Shown: positions 61,946 to 64,000 of the stretch, piece by piece
Numbering within the stretch: position 1 is the stretch's first letter
How the letters are laid out: each line of letters starts with the position of its first letter
Assembly: GCA_002364085.1 (NCBI GenBank)
Contig: DEXK01000011.1
Coordinates: 205,863-269,862 of the forward strand
Direction of reading: 5' to 3'
DNA length: 64,000 nucleotides
Source of the DNA: Balneolaceae bacterium UBA3186
GTDB taxonomy: Bacteria > Bacteroidota > Rhodothermia > Balneolales > Balneolaceae
Made by a program: the position numbers and the translations under genes
The notes under the pieces: model-generated
What the model was told of the DNA's origin: nothing
Seen by the model: only the letters and a program-made list of their open reading frames with translations
The model's database searches: none

Positions 61946-62536
61946 ATGGTTAAGTATATTTTACTTTGTATAGTAATCGGACTATCAATAATCGCGTGGT
62001 CAGAGATTCCGATAAACAGAGGCCCTGGAATAATAGCAGACAAATCACCCAAAACAACCAAACTTGCCTCCCCTCAGGAAATTAATTTTGATGGAAACAC
62101 TTTTTCAGGGTTTAAAAAAATAGAAGCAACCGTTAGAGTATTAGAAAAAGACAGATATTTCTTTGACACCATGTCCGAGTTTTCTTCTTACGATATTCTT
62201 GTAGGATGGGGACAAGTTTCCGATCAAAAAAACCTAGACTATATAAATTTTGATCTCAAAGATAGATCTTTCTCTTACAACAAGATCAGATTACCACTAA
62301 AAAGCGACTTAATAAGTAGTCAAACTTTACTCTGGCATGTTGTTCCTTCAACCGATGAAATTAGAAAGATCCTTTTCGGGTTAAGAAAGGGACACCTAAT
62401 CAATGTAACAGGATATATTGTTGATGTTGCTACCAGGGATGGGTTACAATGGAAATCAGCAAGCTCTATCTCTCAGGAAAGTAAGTCTTCTAATAAACAT
62501 GATATACTCTGGATAACATCTCTTACAAAAAAATAG
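61946..62536 (+). CDS. Conserved hypothetical exported protein with VGWG motif
   Basis: 196 residues preceded by AAGGAG 5 bases from the ATG. One N-terminal helix (MVKYILLCIVIGLSIIAWSE) anchors or exports it. The YDILVGWGQVSD stretch, LLWHVVPSTDEI and LRKGHLINVTGYIVDV followed by RDGLQWKSASS match a widespread conserved hypothetical family with LGWGxMSD, a xHLIPA-like stretch, RxGDxVxLxGxLV and WRSSLTR motifs. No function is known to me. Here several family residues in the last block are changed (SISQESK instead of SLTRxDTG). Confidence 0.68.
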   Translation: MVKYILLCIVIGLSIIAWSEIPINRGPGIIADKSPKTTKLASPQEINFDGNTFSGFKKIEATVRVLEKDRYFFDTMSEFSSYDILVGWGQVSDQKNLDYINFDLKDRSFSYNKIRLPLKSDLISSQTLLWHVVPSTDEIRKILFGLRKGHLINVTGYIVDVATRDGLQWKSASSISQESKSSNKHDILWITSLTKK

Positions 62537-62591
62537 AAAATACTGTTACTTTTTTGAATTAAGGGCTACCTTAGCTGTCAAAAAATAGTTA

Positions 62592-62915
62592 ATGAACTGG
62601 TTTAAAGATTCAATTTTAGACTTGGTATTTATGGGAGTGATAATATCCACTCTGTTTTTTCCAAGTAATACATCATTTATAATACTATGGGTTTATACCG
62701 GGCTTCTGCTACTAAGTAAAGTATTGGCTTTATTTATGCCAAGTTTGCAAAAAAGAGCATCTAAAACCAGCACTCCTAACTGGGTATACCATATTATCTA
62801 TGCTGTTTCATTAGTAACTCTTTTGTTCATTCAAAAATGGTATTTAGCAGGCTCTTGGGCAATTATTTGGCTTTTATCAATCGTTCTCCTTACAAAACAA
62901 AATAATAGATCTTGA
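62592..62915 (+). CDS. Small integral membrane protein
   Basis: 107 residues with three or four hydrophobic segments: residues 8-20, 26-48 (FIILWVYTGLLLLSKVLALF), 65-80 and 86-101. A basic ALFMPSLQKRASK loop separates the halves. No family recognised. It overlaps the PagL-like gene by 4 bases (TTGA), so the two may be translated together. Confidence 0.6.
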   Translation: MNWFKDSILDLVFMGVIISTLFFPSNTSFIILWVYTGLLLLSKVLALFMPSLQKRASKTSTPNWVYHIIYAVSLVTLLFIQKWYLAGSWAIIWLLSIVLLTKQNNRS

Positions 62916-63517
62916 AGCATTTCTGCACTTCTGTTGTATTCACATTCTTTATAATCTTTTTAACAACAGGACTTTCAACAGCTCAGCAAAAATTGAAAGA
63001 TCAACCACTTCAATTGCGGTTATGGTCGGGATACTCCTTCAACTCGGTTTATTTTCTAGGGAAAACATCCAATGCCTCCTCAGCAATTCTAGGAATCGGA
63101 TATCGTAGAGCAATCCGTAGCTATGGTGAAAATACATTAGTGTATTACACTGCTGATTTAATTCCTTATATCTACTTTGATTACCCAAAAAGAGATGAAA
63201 ATGATAAACCAACTCAAATTTCTGGTGTAGGTTTCTCTCCTATTGGTTTCTTATTAGAAAAAAAATTGAATAACTATTTTACTTATCAGCTGTCTATTTC
63301 GGGTTCTTTTATTTTTATGAAAGATGAGTTTCCTACTGACAAAGGAAGAAAGCTAAATTATACTTTTGATCCATCTTTCACACTTCAAACTCATATTACT
63401 AAGTCAATAAAACTTGCTTCAGGATATAAGTTCCATCATATTTCAAATGCCCAGACCGGCAGCGAAAATCCAGGTCTGGATTCAAACTTTTTATATATAA
63501 GTCTCATAATTAAATAG
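62912..63517 (+). CDS. Lipid A deacylase, PagL-like (acyloxyacyl hydrolase family)
   Basis: 201 residues from a TTG start that overlaps the previous stop. A signal peptide ends GLSTAQQ. The mature barrel has alternating strands and the terminal motif YKFHHISNAQTGSENPGLDS, which holds the PagL His-Ser-Asn group (HxSNA...NPG). Known homologues remove an acyl chain from lipid A in the outer membrane. The length matches the family. Placement after a membrane protein of unknown role suggests envelope modification. Confidence 0.8.
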   Translation: MKHFCTSVVFTFFIIFLTTGLSTAQQKLKDQPLQLRLWSGYSFNSVYFLGKTSNASSAILGIGYRRAIRSYGENTLVYYTADLIPYIYFDYPKRDENDKPTQISGVGFSPIGFLLEKKLNNYFTYQLSISGSFIFMKDEFPTDKGRKLNYTFDPSFTLQTHITKSIKLASGYKFHHISNAQTGSENPGLDSNFLYISLIIK

Positions 63518-63523
63518 GTTTCA

Positions 63524-64000
63524 ATGAAAGCAACAATATCAACAAACAAAGGAGATATCAATCTTGAGTTATTTCCTGAAAAAACACCAAAAACAGTAGC
63601 AAATTTTGTAAATCTCTCTCAAAGAGGGTATTACAACAACCTTCAATTCCACAGAGTAATAGACAACTTTATGATTCAAGGCGGCTGCCCAAATGGCGAT
63701 GGTAGAGGTGGTCCCGGCTATACTTTTGAGGACGAATTTGATCCTGAATTAAGGCATGACACTCCCGGTGTATTATCGATGGCGAATGCAGGTCCCGGAA
63801 CAAATGGAAGCCAATTCTTTATTACTCATACAGAAACGAACTGGCTTGACGGTAAACACTCTGTTTTTGGCAAAGTAGTTTCAGATGCTGATCAGGATGT
63901 TGTGGATTCAATTTCTCAAGGAGATAAAATAGAAAGCATCACTATTGAAGGAGATACTGAAGCTTTACTTTCTAAAGTATCAGAACTTTCAATGTGGAAT
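63524..64000 (+). CDS. Cyclophilin-type peptidyl-prolyl isomerase, partial (3' end outside window)
   Basis: 159 residues are visible from ATG 63524, with no signal peptide, so cytoplasmic. The family core is intact: TPKTVANFVNLSQRGYYNNL, QFHRVIDNFMIQGGCPNGDG, SMANAGPGTNGSQFFIT and LDGKHSVFGKVV. Catalytic Arg is in FHRVI and Phe in SQFFIT. The reading frame is still open at the window edge, probably only a few residues from its end. It starts 6 bases after the PagL-like stop. Confidence 0.93.
   Translation, partial: MKATISTNKGDINLELFPEKTPKTVANFVNLSQRGYYNNLQFHRVIDNFMIQGGCPNGDGRGGPGYTFEDEFDPELRHDTPGVLSMANAGPGTNGSQFFITHTETNWLDGKHSVFGKVVSDADQDVVDSISQGDKIESITIEGDTEALLSKVSELSMWN

Noticed and set aside
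1..64000. CRISPR arrays, insertion sequences, integrase or phage genes
   Set aside because: No regularly spaced direct repeats and no transposase, recombinase or phage structural motifs were seen in any supported gene; the only repeats are short intergenic inverted-repeat elements.

Overview
The window looks like a chromosomal segment from a member of the Balneolota/Bacteroidota side of the FCB group, most likely a Balneolaceae-type marine or halophilic bacterium. The reasons are: an AT-rich genome; type IX secretion traits (a C-terminal sorting domain with the NYPNPFNPTT motif, PorV/PorQ-family proteins); a DUF1501/DUF1800 pair; DUF4837 and DUF5777 proteins; and frequent TTG starts. This assignment is inferred from protein style, not from a marker-gene comparison. 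I see no rRNA, tRNA, CRISPR array, insertion sequence or prophage.

Layout. 1-2607 (minus): a biotin-synthesis end (partial alpha/beta hydrolase, bioF) and a DUF4837 lipoprotein. 2618-10878 (minus): a complete tryptophan operon trpL-E-S-G-D-C-F-B-A. It includes trpS and has a leader peptide with three consecutive Trp codons followed by a textbook attenuator. Its internal gaps carry GTCAT-type inverted repeats. 11052-15441 (plus): a lipoprotein, a secreted propeller-like protein with a FlgD-like tail, and two PorV/PorQ-family barrels. 15454-21520 (plus): a surface-polysaccharide set (two glycosyltransferases, flippase, NodB-like deacetylase, wecB). 21521-25483 (minus): envelope lipid and protease genes pssA, psd, rseP, dxr. 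25865-30722: an amidase lipoprotein, then a DUF1501/DUF1800 secretion pair. 30878-42486 (plus): metG, a GH13 debranching enzyme, an NSS transporter, efp, accB, accC, gcvH, guaA and an LpoA-like lipoprotein. 42496-46328: mltG, a candidate structured RNA with a strong terminator, a cytochrome-like lipoprotein, YceI, DUF5777, TM2 and DUF2752 proteins.

The most unusual region is 46350-61262 (minus), a tightly packed nine-gene operon. It reads as a rearranged Pel-type exopolysaccharide system: hybrid histidine kinase, response regulator with a GAF-like tail, two PelF-like glycosyltransferases, a PelG-like flippase with an N-terminal extension, a cytoplasmic HD-GYP-like protein in the place where PelD would be expected, a stand-alone PelA-type glycoside hydrolase, a GT-C-like membrane protein, and a 1295-residue protein that fuses a DUF2194-like deacetylase to helical repeats and an outer-membrane beta-barrel. 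In Pseudomonas these last functions are divided between PelA and PelB. Divergent from it are small envelope genes, a PagL-like lipid A deacylase and a cyclophilin that runs off the window.
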